Counted from the stretch's first letter, positions 1 through 6,548 are shown. The stretch: DNA of 7,222 bases from Deltaproteobacteria bacterium (GCA_030671095.1 DAOVAK010000129.1:1-7222), one strand, 5' to 3'. Program-made: numbers and translations. Notes: generated by a model not told the origin, from the sequence alone.

Positions 1-491
1 GCAACTGCTGCTGGCATAAAACAGATGTACCCGCTCGACATCATGTTTGGGGTGCCCAGTAAATAGGCAAAATAGCCGATGATCCCTGAGTTGGAATACA
101 GCCCTGCACCGTTTGCAATAGAGATTGCCTCAGGACCATTCTCTTCCTTGATCTCGCTCAACTTGGAGGCTATGGTGTCGATCGCTTCATCCCACGATAT
201 CCTTTCCCATTTCCCCTCGCCCTTTTCCCCCGCTCGTTTCAGGGGATAATTCAGTCGGTCCGGGTGATAGAGGAGCTCGATTCCGGATATGCCCTTCACA
301 CAGAGTTCCCCCTTGTTTATTGGGTGATTCGGATCTCCTTCGATTTTTGTGACTCTTCTATCCCTCACCTGTGCTGACGCCTTGGTGATCTTTTCGCCCT
401 TAACATGGGCCAATACCCCACAGCCGCAGTAGCACGTGGAGCATACTGTTTTAACAATCCGGTCCTTGGAATCGGTAAGAACTGTGCTCAT
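1..491 (-). CDS. Molybdopterin oxidoreductase, N-terminal part (runs off left edge)
   Basis: This is the 5' end of a Mo/W-bisPGD enzyme of the DMSO-reductase superfamily; 163 codons are visible and the rest lies beyond the edge. The N-terminus carries the Fe4S4 motif CxxCxxxC (C17, C20, C24), with the fourth ligand C64 in the sequence GELCVKG. GDPNHPINKG (52-61) is the usual segment before that fourth cysteine, and WERISWDEAI follows as in the family. LGTPNMMSSGYIC ends in C157, which sits where many members place the cysteine that binds Mo or W; this points to a polysulfide/thiosulfate reductase or acetylene hydratase-like type rather than a serine-ligated DMSO reductase. No Tat signal precedes the cluster, so the protein is probably cytoplasmic. 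The ATG at 491 has a strong Shine-Dalgarno sequence, GAGGAGG. The substrate cannot be told from this piece. It lies 396 nt downstream of livF on the same strand and may have its own promoter. Confidence 0.9.
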   Translation of the reverse strand, partial: MSTVLTDSKDRIVKTVCSTCYCGCGVLAHVKGEKITKASAQVRDRRVTKIEGDPNHPINKGELCVKGISGIELLYHPDRLNYPLKRAGEKGEGKWERISWDEAIDTIASKLSEIKEENGPEAISIANGAGLYSNSGIIGYFAYLLGTPNMMSSGYICFMPAAV

Positions 492-887
492 ACCTGGTAC
501 CCTCCTCATGCAAGAAATAGGTGTATACTGATGGTATTCATTGGTTTCCAAGCGGCCCTAAATACGTATGGTTACTCAATATCATCACCTCTTCGGGATT
601 ATGCTTCGGCTGTCCCTCTTAAAACTTAAATATCTGATTCCCCCTGTCTTGGGGTCAATCAGGCAAAAATTCAATCGTTTTGTTATCAACGACTAATCTC
701 CGGAGCACCAGCCTATTCTCGTGAGCTGTAGAGACGCTGAAGCTTGTGCCTGACGTTTCAATGACCATGGGGATCAGTCAACCTAAATAAAGATCCCCCG
801 AGGTGGCAAGGCTACATTATTAAGACGGAAGTAGAATTGGATCTTTCCCGGAATACCAATTACTCCTGTACCCTTTTGCCTTCGCAT
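492..887 (-). other. Gap between livF and the oxidoreductase gene, with two doubtful mini-ORFs
   Basis: This 396-base stretch has no recognisable gene. On the minus strand a 34-codon ORF (887-783) starts directly after the livF stop (TAA then ATG) behind GGGAG at 897-893. A 37-codon ORF (768-655, beginning MVIETSGTSF) follows 14 bases later with only a weak AGG upstream. Neither resembles a family I know. A weak stem pairs CCCC (641-644) with GGGG (651-654), flanked by GATT/AATC, but no T-run follows it on the minus strand, so it is not a convincing terminator. The operon may read through into the oxidoreductase gene. Confidence 0.4.
522..551 (-). promoter_or_regulatory. Candidate sigma70 promoter of the oxidoreductase gene
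   Basis: On the minus strand a -35-like TTGGAA (551-546) and a -10-like TATACA (527-522) are separated by 18 bases. Each matches the consensus at four of six positions. Transcription would begin near 515, giving a leader of about 25 bases with the Shine-Dalgarno at 507-501. The placement is plausible, but the match is moderate and the call is a guess. Confidence 0.3.
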
Positions 888-1580
888 TTATACTCCCAGA
901 TATTTCTGCTTGATCTCATGATTCGCGTCTAATTCCTGTGGAGATGATGAATGCACGATCTTCCCCCGGCTCAGAATGTGTATATGATCTGCATGCTTCA
1001 GGGTGAACCGAAGGTTCTGCTCGACCAGAAGAATGGAAATGCCGCTTCGCTGCAATATCCGGATGACCTCTCCCACCGATTTTACGAAGATCGGAGAGAG
1101 ACCCTCCGTCGGCTCATCCATAAGCAGAAAAGAAGGGTTCGTCATCAAGCTGCGACCAATGGCCAGCATCTGTTGCTCACCTCCGCTCAGTCGGTTCCCC
1201 GGATGGTGCTCTCGCTCTTTTAACGGAGGAAATAACTCATGGATCCTCTCTAATGTCCAACCCTCAGCCTTGGATCTGAAACCCACTGTAAGGTTCTCGG
1301 TAACGTTTAATGATGGAAAGATTTCCCTCCCCTGGGAAACTACCCCAATCCCAAACCTACTAATCTCAAAGGGCGGCCTACGGGTCAATTCTACACCCTG
1401 GAAGATCACTCGACCAAGCCGTGGCGGAGTGAAACCGATGATCGACCGGATGAGCGTGGTCTTGCCCATACCATTGCGGCCCAGGATGCCGATGACCTCA
1501 CCCTGCTTGACCTCCAGGGAAACCCCCTGGAGGATGTAGCTATCCCCGTAATAGGTGTGAATATCCTCAACCGTTAACAC
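888..1580 (-). CDS. livF: Branched-chain amino acid-type ABC transporter ATPase LivF
   Basis: This is one of the two cytoplasmic ATPases that power the Liv (HAAT) importer; it would pair with LivG under the LivH/LivM channel. At 230 residues it has normal LivF length. Walker A is GRNGMGKTT (34-42), the Q-loop is in VVSQGREIFP (80-89), the signature is LSGGEQQ (131-137) and Walker B is FLLMDEP (151-157). The switch position reads LLVEQNL, with glutamine where most ABC ATPases have histidine; as I recall this is usual for LivF. It ends IKQKYLGV, the typical LivF finish. The start is GTG at 1580, with AAGGA a few bases upstream. It is the last gene of the transporter operon, 27 bases after livG. 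Confidence 0.95.
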   Translation of the reverse strand: MLTVEDIHTYYGDSYILQGVSLEVKQGEVIGILGRNGMGKTTLIRSIIGFTPPRLGRVIFQGVELTRRPPFEISRFGIGVVSQGREIFPSLNVTENLTVGFRSKAEGWTLERIHELFPPLKEREHHPGNRLSGGEQQMLAIGRSLMTNPSFLLMDEPTEGLSPIFVKSVGEVIRILQRSGISILLVEQNLRFTLKHADHIHILSRGKIVHSSSPQELDANHEIKQKYLGV

Positions 1581-1607
1581 GCGTATCCTTCCTCACTTTT
1601 GCTAGGC

Positions 1608-2378
1608 CTACTCCTCGCTCCCAAAATAGATCTCCTGCACCCGCAAGGAGTTACGCATCTCCTTGGGACTCCCTTGTTCAAACACGGAACCCTGATGCAA
1701 AACCGTAATCCGAGAAGCCACCTGGAGGGCGACGTCCATGTTATGTTCAATGAGTAAAAGCGTAATCTTCGAATCCAGCTGGTGAATCATCTCGGTCATC
1801 ATCGCCGTATCCGCCGGAGAAAGCCCAGCCGTTGGCTCGTCCAAGAGCAGTACCTTGGGATTGGAGATCAACGCCAGGGATATCTCAACCTGACGCTGCT
1901 CCCCATAGGAGAGATTCCTCACCACCTCACCGCGCTTCTCCGCCATCCCGACTTCTTCCAAGACCGCATCTGCGCGCTCATAGAGATCCCGATAGGTTGA
2001 GAGGGGGCGAAGCATGGAGAACTTCATCCCCTTCAACCCCATGGCCGCAATTACCAGGTTCTCCAGTACCGTCAAGGTTGGAAAGAGGTTGGTGATCTGA
2101 AAGGTCCTGCCCAGGCCCAAATAGGTCCGCCGGTGGCCCGGCAGATGCGTGATATCTTGCCCAAAAGTCTTGATAGATCCCGATGTGATCGGGTAAAGAC
2201 CGCTGATCAGGCTGAAAAGGGTGGTCTTCCCCGCACCATTAGGCCCAATAATCGCCCGCCTCTCACCCATCTCCACCCGTAAATTGACCTGCTTGACTGC
2301 CTCCAAACCACCAAATCGCTTCGTCAAACCTTCACACTCCAAGGCATACCCAACGGCTTCTCCTCTTATCGTGTTCAT
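1608..2378 (-). CDS. livG: Branched-chain amino acid-type ABC transporter ATPase LivG
   Basis: This is the second ATPase of the importer, at 256 residues. Walker A is GPNGAGKTT (45-53), the Q-loop glutamine is Q94 in GRTFQITNLF, the signature is LSYGEQRQVE (156-165), Walker B is VLLLDEP (176-182) and the switch histidine is H212 in LLIEHNMDV. LSYGEQRQVE and GRTFQ.xxLF are characteristic of LivG as opposed to LivF, and so is the longer insert after the Q-loop. The ATG overlaps the livM stop by four bases (ATGA), a sign of translational coupling, and GAGGTGG lies just upstream inside livM. All catalytic motifs are intact. Confidence 0.95.
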   Translation of the reverse strand: MNTIRGEAVGYALECEGLTKRFGGLEAVKQVNLRVEMGERRAIIGPNGAGKTTLFSLISGLYPITSGSIKTFGQDITHLPGHRRTYLGLGRTFQITNLFPTLTVLENLVIAAMGLKGMKFSMLRPLSTYRDLYERADAVLEEVGMAEKRGEVVRNLSYGEQRQVEISLALISNPKVLLLDEPTAGLSPADTAMMTEMIHQLDSKITLLLIEHNMDVALQVASRITVLHQGSVFEQGSPKEMRNSLRVQEIYFGSEE

Positions 2379-3340
2379 ACAGCCACCTCGACTCGCTTCT
2401 GCAATCGTTTCGCAAACCCCATGACGCCCTCAGGGGCATACTTAGCGTTTAAGATATAAACAAAGGCCATGATCATCAACCACCGTTCGGTGTAAACGCT
2501 CACCAGATTTCTCAAAAAGGTAATGAGAAATGCCCCTATGCTCGCTCCGAACAAGGTTCCCCGTCCCCCGATACTCACCATCAAAAGAAATTGCAGGCAC
2601 TGAGCTAAATCAGCTGCATCAGGGCCAACAAACCTATTGAAATAGGCGTACAAGACCCCACCCAGGCCGGCAAAAGCCCCGGCAATGATAAAGGCCAGGT
2701 GCTTGTGGAGCCAGACATTATAGCCCAGAACCTTCATCCGCGACTCGCTATCCCGGATACCAACCAGTGTTCTCCCAAATGGAGACCGGATCAGAAGAAA
2801 GATGAGGACGAGGCAGATTATAAAAGCGACCAAGATAAAGTAATGAAAATAAACGGGATCTAACAGATCCACGGGCAAACCTAAATCCGGGCGACTAATT
2901 CCCGATATCCCGTTTTCCCCTCCGGTCATAGACATCCATTGGTAGATGATACCCCATACGCACATGGCAACTGCCAAGGTAATCAAAAGGAAATAGACCC
3001 CGGCCGCCCTCAGGGCCAAAAACCCGAATGCGGCAGAGGCCCCGGCAGCCAAGCCAATCCCCGAGAGGAAACAGACACCAAAACCAGCATTATACCTAGT
3101 CGCCAGGATGGCGGTCGTATAAGCACCAATGGCAAAATAGGCTGCGTGCCCAAGAGAAGGCATTTTTGTGTATCCAACGAGCACATCAAGGCTCATAGCA
3201 ACTATCCCGTAAATTAAGCTCTGGGTCAGCAGGATCACAATAAAGGTCGGTAAGATCGGGGGAAGCACAACCAATATCAATATGGCTACCCCTAGGACTA
3301 TCAACAACCAACCCCGTGATCCAAGTCCTTTAAGTGTCAT
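2375..3340 (-). CDS. livM: Branched-chain amino acid-type ABC transporter permease LivM
   Basis: This inner-membrane permease forms the transport channel with LivH. At 321 residues it is within the range for bacterial LivM. It has an N-terminal hydrophobic hairpin (about 11-50), then the family hallmark GYTKMPSLGHAAYFAIGAY (56-74). Several more membrane segments follow, with a cytoplasmic ATPase-docking loop near RDSESRMKVLGYN and the late motif IGGRGTLFGASIGA. Its ATG directly abuts the livH stop (TGA then ATG) with GGGAGGA ahead of it, so the two permeases should be translated in coupled fashion. The gene appears complete and unbroken. Confidence 0.95.
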   Translation of the reverse strand: MTLKGLGSRGWLLIVLGVAILILVVLPPILPTFIVILLTQSLIYGIVAMSLDVLVGYTKMPSLGHAAYFAIGAYTTAILATRYNAGFGVCFLSGIGLAAGASAAFGFLALRAAGVYFLLITLAVAMCVWGIIYQWMSMTGGENGISGISRPDLGLPVDLLDPVYFHYFILVAFIICLVLIFLLIRSPFGRTLVGIRDSESRMKVLGYNVWLHKHLAFIIAGAFAGLGGVLYAYFNRFVGPDAADLAQCLQFLLMVSIGGRGTLFGASIGAFLITFLRNLVSVYTERWLMIMAFVYILNAKYAPEGVMGFAKRLQKRVEVAV

Positions 3341-4198
3341 TCATTCCTCCCTACCAAAAAGTCCAGTGGGCCGCCACGCCAGGACGATGGCCATGGGGAA
3401 AAATAGGGTGAAGTAGGCAAGCTCAGGAAAAAGGGCCTTTCCGAAGTTGTCGATGAGTCCAATGACGAGAGCACCCACCATCGCTCCTTTTAAACTCCCC
3501 CTGCCGCCCACGATCACAACCGCGAAAGCCAGGGGAAGTATCTCAAATTCCAGGCCTGGGTAGATCGCCGTGAAGGCACACCCAATAACCCCTGCAAAGC
3601 CTGCCAAAAGTGCCCCCAGGCCAAAGACGCCCATGGTCACAACATAAACATTGATGCCAAGCCCTTGAGCCGCCTCCTTGTTGTCCACCGCCGCCCTCAT
3701 AATCGCCCCAGCCCGAGTTTTTGCCTGAAACCACCATAAGATCATATAGGCCAGAACTGCCGCCCCAATCATAAAAACCCTCAACACCGGAAAGTAATAC
3801 ATACCGAATATGATGCTCCCGTCACACCAGGTAGGAGGGTCGAGACTTAAAGGATATCCCCCAAAGATCAGGAGGAGCACATCCTGAAAAAAAAGAAGAA
3901 TCCCCATGGTCATCAACATCTGCCGTATCTCCTGCCCCTCCAGACCCCGAAGGAAAAAACGCTCTATGACCATGCCCAGAAAGCCGACCACGAGGCAGCC
4001 CACAAAGAGTGCCAGATAGAAATTCCCTGTTTGGCGAACGATGACATACCCTACATATCCCCCGATTAAGTAAAAGGCCCCGTGGGCGATATTGACAATC
4101 TTCATAATCCCAAACATGAGGGTCATTCCTCCCCCCAGCAAAAAGAGGAGTGCTGCGTAGGAGATGCCGTTAAAGATTTGGCTCACCCAAAATTCCAT
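3341..4198 (-). CDS. livH: Branched-chain amino acid-type ABC transporter permease LivH
   Basis: This is the LivH-type inner-membrane permease, 285 residues, the partner of LivM. The N-terminus has the standard GGGMTLMFGIMKIVNIAHGAFYLIGGY stretch (22-48; key elements FGIMKIVNIAHG and the following glycines). The ATPase-contact loop is RAAVDNKEAAQGLGIN (168-183), and VVIVGGRGSLKG marks the C-terminal part. The ATG at 4198 has only a modest Shine-Dalgarno (TAGGT), noticeably weaker than that of the binding-protein gene upstream, which fits lower permease synthesis. A 182-base structured spacer separates it from that gene. It differs clearly from the second livH-like gene at the right edge, so the two are paralogues and not a recent duplication. 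Confidence 0.95.
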   Translation of the reverse strand: MEFWVSQIFNGISYAALLFLLGGGMTLMFGIMKIVNIAHGAFYLIGGYVGYVIVRQTGNFYLALFVGCLVVGFLGMVIERFFLRGLEGQEIRQMLMTMGILLFFQDVLLLIFGGYPLSLDPPTWCDGSIIFGMYYFPVLRVFMIGAAVLAYMILWWFQAKTRAGAIMRAAVDNKEAAQGLGINVYVVTMGVFGLGALLAGFAGVIGCAFTAIYPGLEFEILPLAFAVVIVGGRGSLKGAMVGALVIGLIDNFGKALFPELAYFTLFFPMAIVLAWRPTGLFGREE

Positions 4199-4384
4199 AA
4201 TGTTAACCTACATTTCCCGATTTCTAAGACCCGCCCCGTAGACACGGAAGCTTTTTGTCATAAGGGTGAAAGAGGCCGCAGTACTCCCTCTCGCCAAGGA
4301 TGAGTCGAATACCCAACCCCCAAAGCGTTCTTCCCGCGCAATTCAGGCGCCGTTTACTGTAGGAATTTACTCCTTTTTTCCTAC
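4199..4384 (-). promoter_or_regulatory. Intercistronic hairpins between the binding-protein gene and livH
   Basis: A perfect 7-bp stem pairs GTAGGAA (4359-4365) with TTCCTAC (4378-4384) around a 12-base loop, and it contains the stop codon of the binding-protein gene. Weaker stems follow in the spacer: GCGC at 4336-4339 with 4347-4350, and AGAGG 4271-4275 with CCTCT 4287-4291. No T-run follows the first stem on the minus strand, so it is not a classical terminator. By analogy with other binding-protein operons it could protect the upstream message or reduce read-through, giving more binding protein than permease. That role is inferred. Confidence 0.4.
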
Positions 4385-5676
4385 TTACAATATTTACACG
4401 GAGGGCTGTTGCGGGTGTACAAAGGTTCCTTGACAAACGTATCTGGATCGTACTTCCAGAACTGAGAAACCTTAGGATAAGTATAGATAACCGTGTTCTG
4501 GTACCGGCCCCCTACCTTATCCACCCGCCGGATGTACATATCCTCAATCACATTTCCATATTTGTCCAGCTTGAGGTGCCCGTGAGGAGAATCAGGAATC
4601 TCAACAGCCTGCAGGGCATCCATAAACCTATCCCTATTCTCCACATTTCCATTGACCGCCTTAACAGCCCTTGCAACCCAATCCGCGGCGACATATGCAT
4701 CCATAATCGGCCCTGTAACTTCTCTTTTGACTGATTTCTTTACCTTTTCTCTAAATTTGATATTCTCGGGAATATCGAGGGCTCCACTGTAAGAATTTAC
4801 ACTAAGCACTCCCAGGGCAGTCTTACCCATTTGTTGCAGAAATGATTCATCGGTGGCCGTTAAGACAGTTAAGACCTTCCACTTATCCATGAACCCCTTT
4901 GCCCTGAGCGTCTTAAAAAACCGCATAGCGGGTGCTGCCGTGATCACCGCAAAAAGGCCGTCCGCGTCCCGCTTCAGACTTCCTACGTATGGGCCGAAGT
5001 CCAACGTTTTGCGCGGAACATAGATCCTCTGAACAACCTTGCCACCGGCCTCCTCAAAAACTCGTTGATATGCGCCAATGGTCTCCTGGCCAAAAGCGTG
5101 TTCCCATCCGAGGATGGCAGCCCTTCGCCATCCTAAATGATGATAAGCATAGTCTCCCGCGACATGACCGACCTGAGAGGAGGCATGATTGACACGGAGG
5201 ATATTTTTTTCCCACTTTCGCTGTGTCACATCAGCTCCGGCCGCACCGGTAATAATGAGACCAATGTTTGCCTCTTTGCACAGTGGTGCTACGGCGTACG
5301 TGACATGCGTACTGAATATCCCGGCTACAATGTCAACCTTGTCGTGGGTAATAAGCTTGCGCACCTTCGAGATCGCCATGTCAGGAGTACCGTGATCTTC
5401 AACGAACAACTCGACCTTTCGTCCCTCCATCGTATAGTTGACTTCTTCCAGGAACATCTTAAAGCCGTCCACCATGTCTGCCCCGACCTGGGCCCTAGAA
5501 CCCGCCAGAGGCGCGAGAAAGCCTATCCTGATAGGTCCCTTCTTGGCCGCATAAGCCGGTGAACCAAACCCGCCAACGACCACAAAGGTCAATAGCAATA
5601 CCATGGTGCCCATCATGAATCCGGACTTCTTCCAGTGTTGCCCTTTGCCTAAATTCCAATAGCCTGAACGTAACAT
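4381..5676 (-). CDS. Periplasmic substrate-binding protein of the Liv-type ABC transporter
   Basis: This 431-residue protein is a LivK-type periplasmic binding protein (Peripla_BP_6 fold) that captures the ligand for LivHMGF. It begins with a long signal peptide: a basic stretch (HWKKS, 14-18), a hydrophobic core (20-38) and a probable cleavage site AYA/A after residue 43. The mature protein opens IRIGFLAPLAGSRAQVG, the usual first strand and binding loop, and keeps family segments such as KVDIVAGIFSTHV. The C-terminus is FWKYDPDTF...PPCKYCK, with cysteines 427 and 430. I associate this tail with binding proteins found near aromatic-degradation genes, but that is from memory. The ligand is therefore unproven: a branched-chain amino acid or an aromatic/carboxylic acid. 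The ATG at 5676 has an excellent Shine-Dalgarno (AAAGGAGG, 5690-5683). It is the first gene of the operon. Confidence 0.92.
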   Translation of the reverse strand: MLRSGYWNLGKGQHWKKSGFMMGTMVLLLTFVVVGGFGSPAYAAKKGPIRIGFLAPLAGSRAQVGADMVDGFKMFLEEVNYTMEGRKVELFVEDHGTPDMAISKVRKLITHDKVDIVAGIFSTHVTYAVAPLCKEANIGLIITGAAGADVTQRKWEKNILRVNHASSQVGHVAGDYAYHHLGWRRAAILGWEHAFGQETIGAYQRVFEEAGGKVVQRIYVPRKTLDFGPYVGSLKRDADGLFAVITAAPAMRFFKTLRAKGFMDKWKVLTVLTATDESFLQQMGKTALGVLSVNSYSGALDIPENIKFREKVKKSVKREVTGPIMDAYVAADWVARAVKAVNGNVENRDRFMDALQAVEIPDSPHGHLKLDKYGNVIEDMYIRRVDKVGGRYQNTVIYTYPKVSQFWKYDPDTFVKEPLYTRNSPPCKYCK

Positions 5677-5771
5677 TTTGGTCCTCCTTTCTTTTCCCTA
5701 CAGGGTGTCCTATAGGGCTCTTTCCGGGAATTCCAGTAGCTTGAACTTCACATTTTATTCCTCACTTCTTT
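5652..5771 (-). repeat. Imperfect duplication of the binding-protein gene's start region (77-bp offset)
   Basis: Bases 5652-5694 and 5729-5771 align without gaps at an offset of 77, matching at 35 of 43 positions. The near copy contains the Shine-Dalgarno, the ATG and the first eight or so codons of the binding-protein gene. The far copy keeps a Shine-Dalgarno (GAGGA, 5763-5759) and the ATG (5753-5751), but the next codon is TGA (5750-5748). The far copy is thus either a decayed tandem duplicate or a retained start-stop element in the leader. The similarity weakens below 5652 (6 of 11 positions at 5641-5651). Confidence 0.75.
5696..5717 (-). promoter_or_regulatory. Tandem near-palindromes CCCTRTAGG in the binding-protein gene leader
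   Basis: On the minus strand CCCTATAGG (5717-5709) and CCCTGTAGG (5705-5697) are direct repeats with a 12-base period, each nearly self-complementary. They sit right upstream of the Shine-Dalgarno, between the two copies of the duplicated start region. Such spacing fits a repressor binding on one DNA face, or a small RNA stem that masks the ribosome site. No known regulator is recognised by this sequence as far as I can tell. Confidence 0.4.
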
Positions 5772-5824
5772 GAATTTCATCCCCCCTTTCTTCGATTTAT
5801 TACGAGCTATCCCAAATGAAATGA

Positions 5825-6044
5825 TTACTGGACCAAAGCCCCAATATGGCATGGTCCCCTGCTGGAAACGGCATACATCAATACCATCCCCTTGATGATC
5901 TAGAATCTCCACTTACAAAAATCATCCCTTTAGCCTGAATGCCCTTTTTTTCCGAACATCTCCCAATTATCTCTAGGGTCCTCCTTAATCCTTCGGCCAG
6001 AATGTCACCAATTGCCTCCCTAGAGCCTCAATCAAGATCCGTTC
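5825..6044 (-). pseudogene. Relic of an aldehyde:ferredoxin oxidoreductase (AOR) family gene
   Basis: Three minus-strand frames together spell an internal piece of an AOR-family tungsten enzyme. Frame one reads ERILIEAL (6044-6021). Frame two reads REAIGDILAEGLRR (6021-5980), continues to KGMIFVSGDSRSSRG and stops at TGA 5880-5878. Frame three reads GMVLMYAVSSRGPCHI (5890-5843) and stops at TAA 5827. In Pyrococcus AOR, as I recall it, the corresponding order is a basic helix, REGFGDKLAEG, a DPRG segment, then GLGYATNNRGGCHI. Only about 70 of roughly 600 residues are left, there are two frameshifts, and nothing AOR-like is seen on either side. It is therefore a dead fragment. It overlaps the end of the regulator gene by two bases. 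The homology is judged by eye. Confidence 0.7.
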
Positions 6045-6489
6045 AAACCCTGGGTAGAATTTCCTTCTTCTGGAAACGAAAGTAGGTACAATCCTCGCAG
6101 AAACGTTTACAGTATATCTTTTTATGTTCCGCCTCCCCTCTAAGAGCATAGCAGTTGATGGACTTAACCTTGTAAACAAGACAATCCTCACAACTCTCCT
6201 CACGGCGGACGTGATCATCCATATTTTTGTAGAATTCCCAACAGAATGTTGCCAAGTTTTCACTGTTGTTCAACGTTTTCAGGTCAATACCTATTTCCTC
6301 AGGTTCTGGAAACGGAATGTTGTTATTCTTCAGAAATAAAGCCAAATCCTTTGGTAGTACTCGCCAATGTCCCGAGATCCCTACCCGATATCCCTTAATA
6401 ATCCCTTTTTCCAGCCACCGTTTAGCGGTTTCCCTAGAAACATGACAAATTCGCCCTATATCGGAAGTGGTAAATGCGTCTTTTGTCAT
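6043..6489 (-). CDS. HTH regulator with cysteine-rich (CWEF-type) C-terminal domain
   Basis: This 148-residue protein has two parts. Residues 5-60 form a MerR/excisionase-like winged helix: FTTSDIGRICHVSRETAKRW contains the helix-turn-helix, and GISGHWRVLPKDLALFL is the wing. After a short linker, residues 83-134 hold a cysteine cluster: C83 in CWEF, C100 and C103 (CEDC), C113, C127, C131 and C134 (CEDC), with H122 nearby. The spacing recalls small CW-type cysteine domains common in Desulfobacterota, which suggests bound zinc or an iron-sulfur cluster and possible redox or metal sensing. That function is inferred. The ATG at 6489 has only a weak AGAAAG upstream. Located between two divergent liv systems, it is a good candidate for their regulator. 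Its stop adjoins the AOR relic. Confidence 0.8.
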   Translation of the reverse strand: MTKDAFTTSDIGRICHVSRETAKRWLEKGIIKGYRVGISGHWRVLPKDLALFLKNNNIPFPEPEEIGIDLKTLNNSENLATFCWEFYKNMDDHVRREESCEDCLVYKVKSINCYALRGEAEHKKIYCKRFCEDCTYFRFQKKEILPRV

Positions 6490-6509
6490 ATCTTTCTGTT
6501 TCGTTTCTT

Positions 6510-6548
6510 TTATTTGTTTTGTTTGTTTAGCATAACCAAAACCTCCTT
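6510..6548 (-). promoter_or_regulatory. Leader mini-ORF MLNKQNK with strong ribosome site before the regulator
   Basis: AAGGAGG (6548-6542) lies eight bases ahead of an ATG (6533-6531) that opens a seven-codon ORF, MLNKQNK, ending at TAA 6512-6510. The regulator's own ATG is 20 bases further on, in another frame, with a much weaker ribosome site. The best Shine-Dalgarno in this leader thus serves a tiny peptide. It may feed ribosomes to the regulator by re-initiation or limit its expression. An A-rich stretch with repeated AAAC covers the mini-ORF and what follows. Confidence 0.45.

Noticed and set aside
636..660. Hairpin GATT/CCCC...GGGG/AATC as an intrinsic terminator
   Set aside because: The stem has an unequal internal loop and no T-run follows on the minus strand.
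1003..1539. 178-codon plus-strand ORF inside livF
   Set aside because: It lies wholly antisense to a livF with intact ATPase motifs and shows no recognisable domain.
5137..5562. 141-codon plus-strand ORF inside the binding-protein gene
   Set aside because: It is antisense to a well-supported gene with a signal peptide and Peripla_BP_6 features.
5985..6263. 92-codon minus-strand ORF overlapping the regulator in another frame
   Set aside because: Most of it shadows the regulator's cysteine-rich domain. Only its end (ERILIEAL) is informative, and that part is better explained as the start of the AOR relic.
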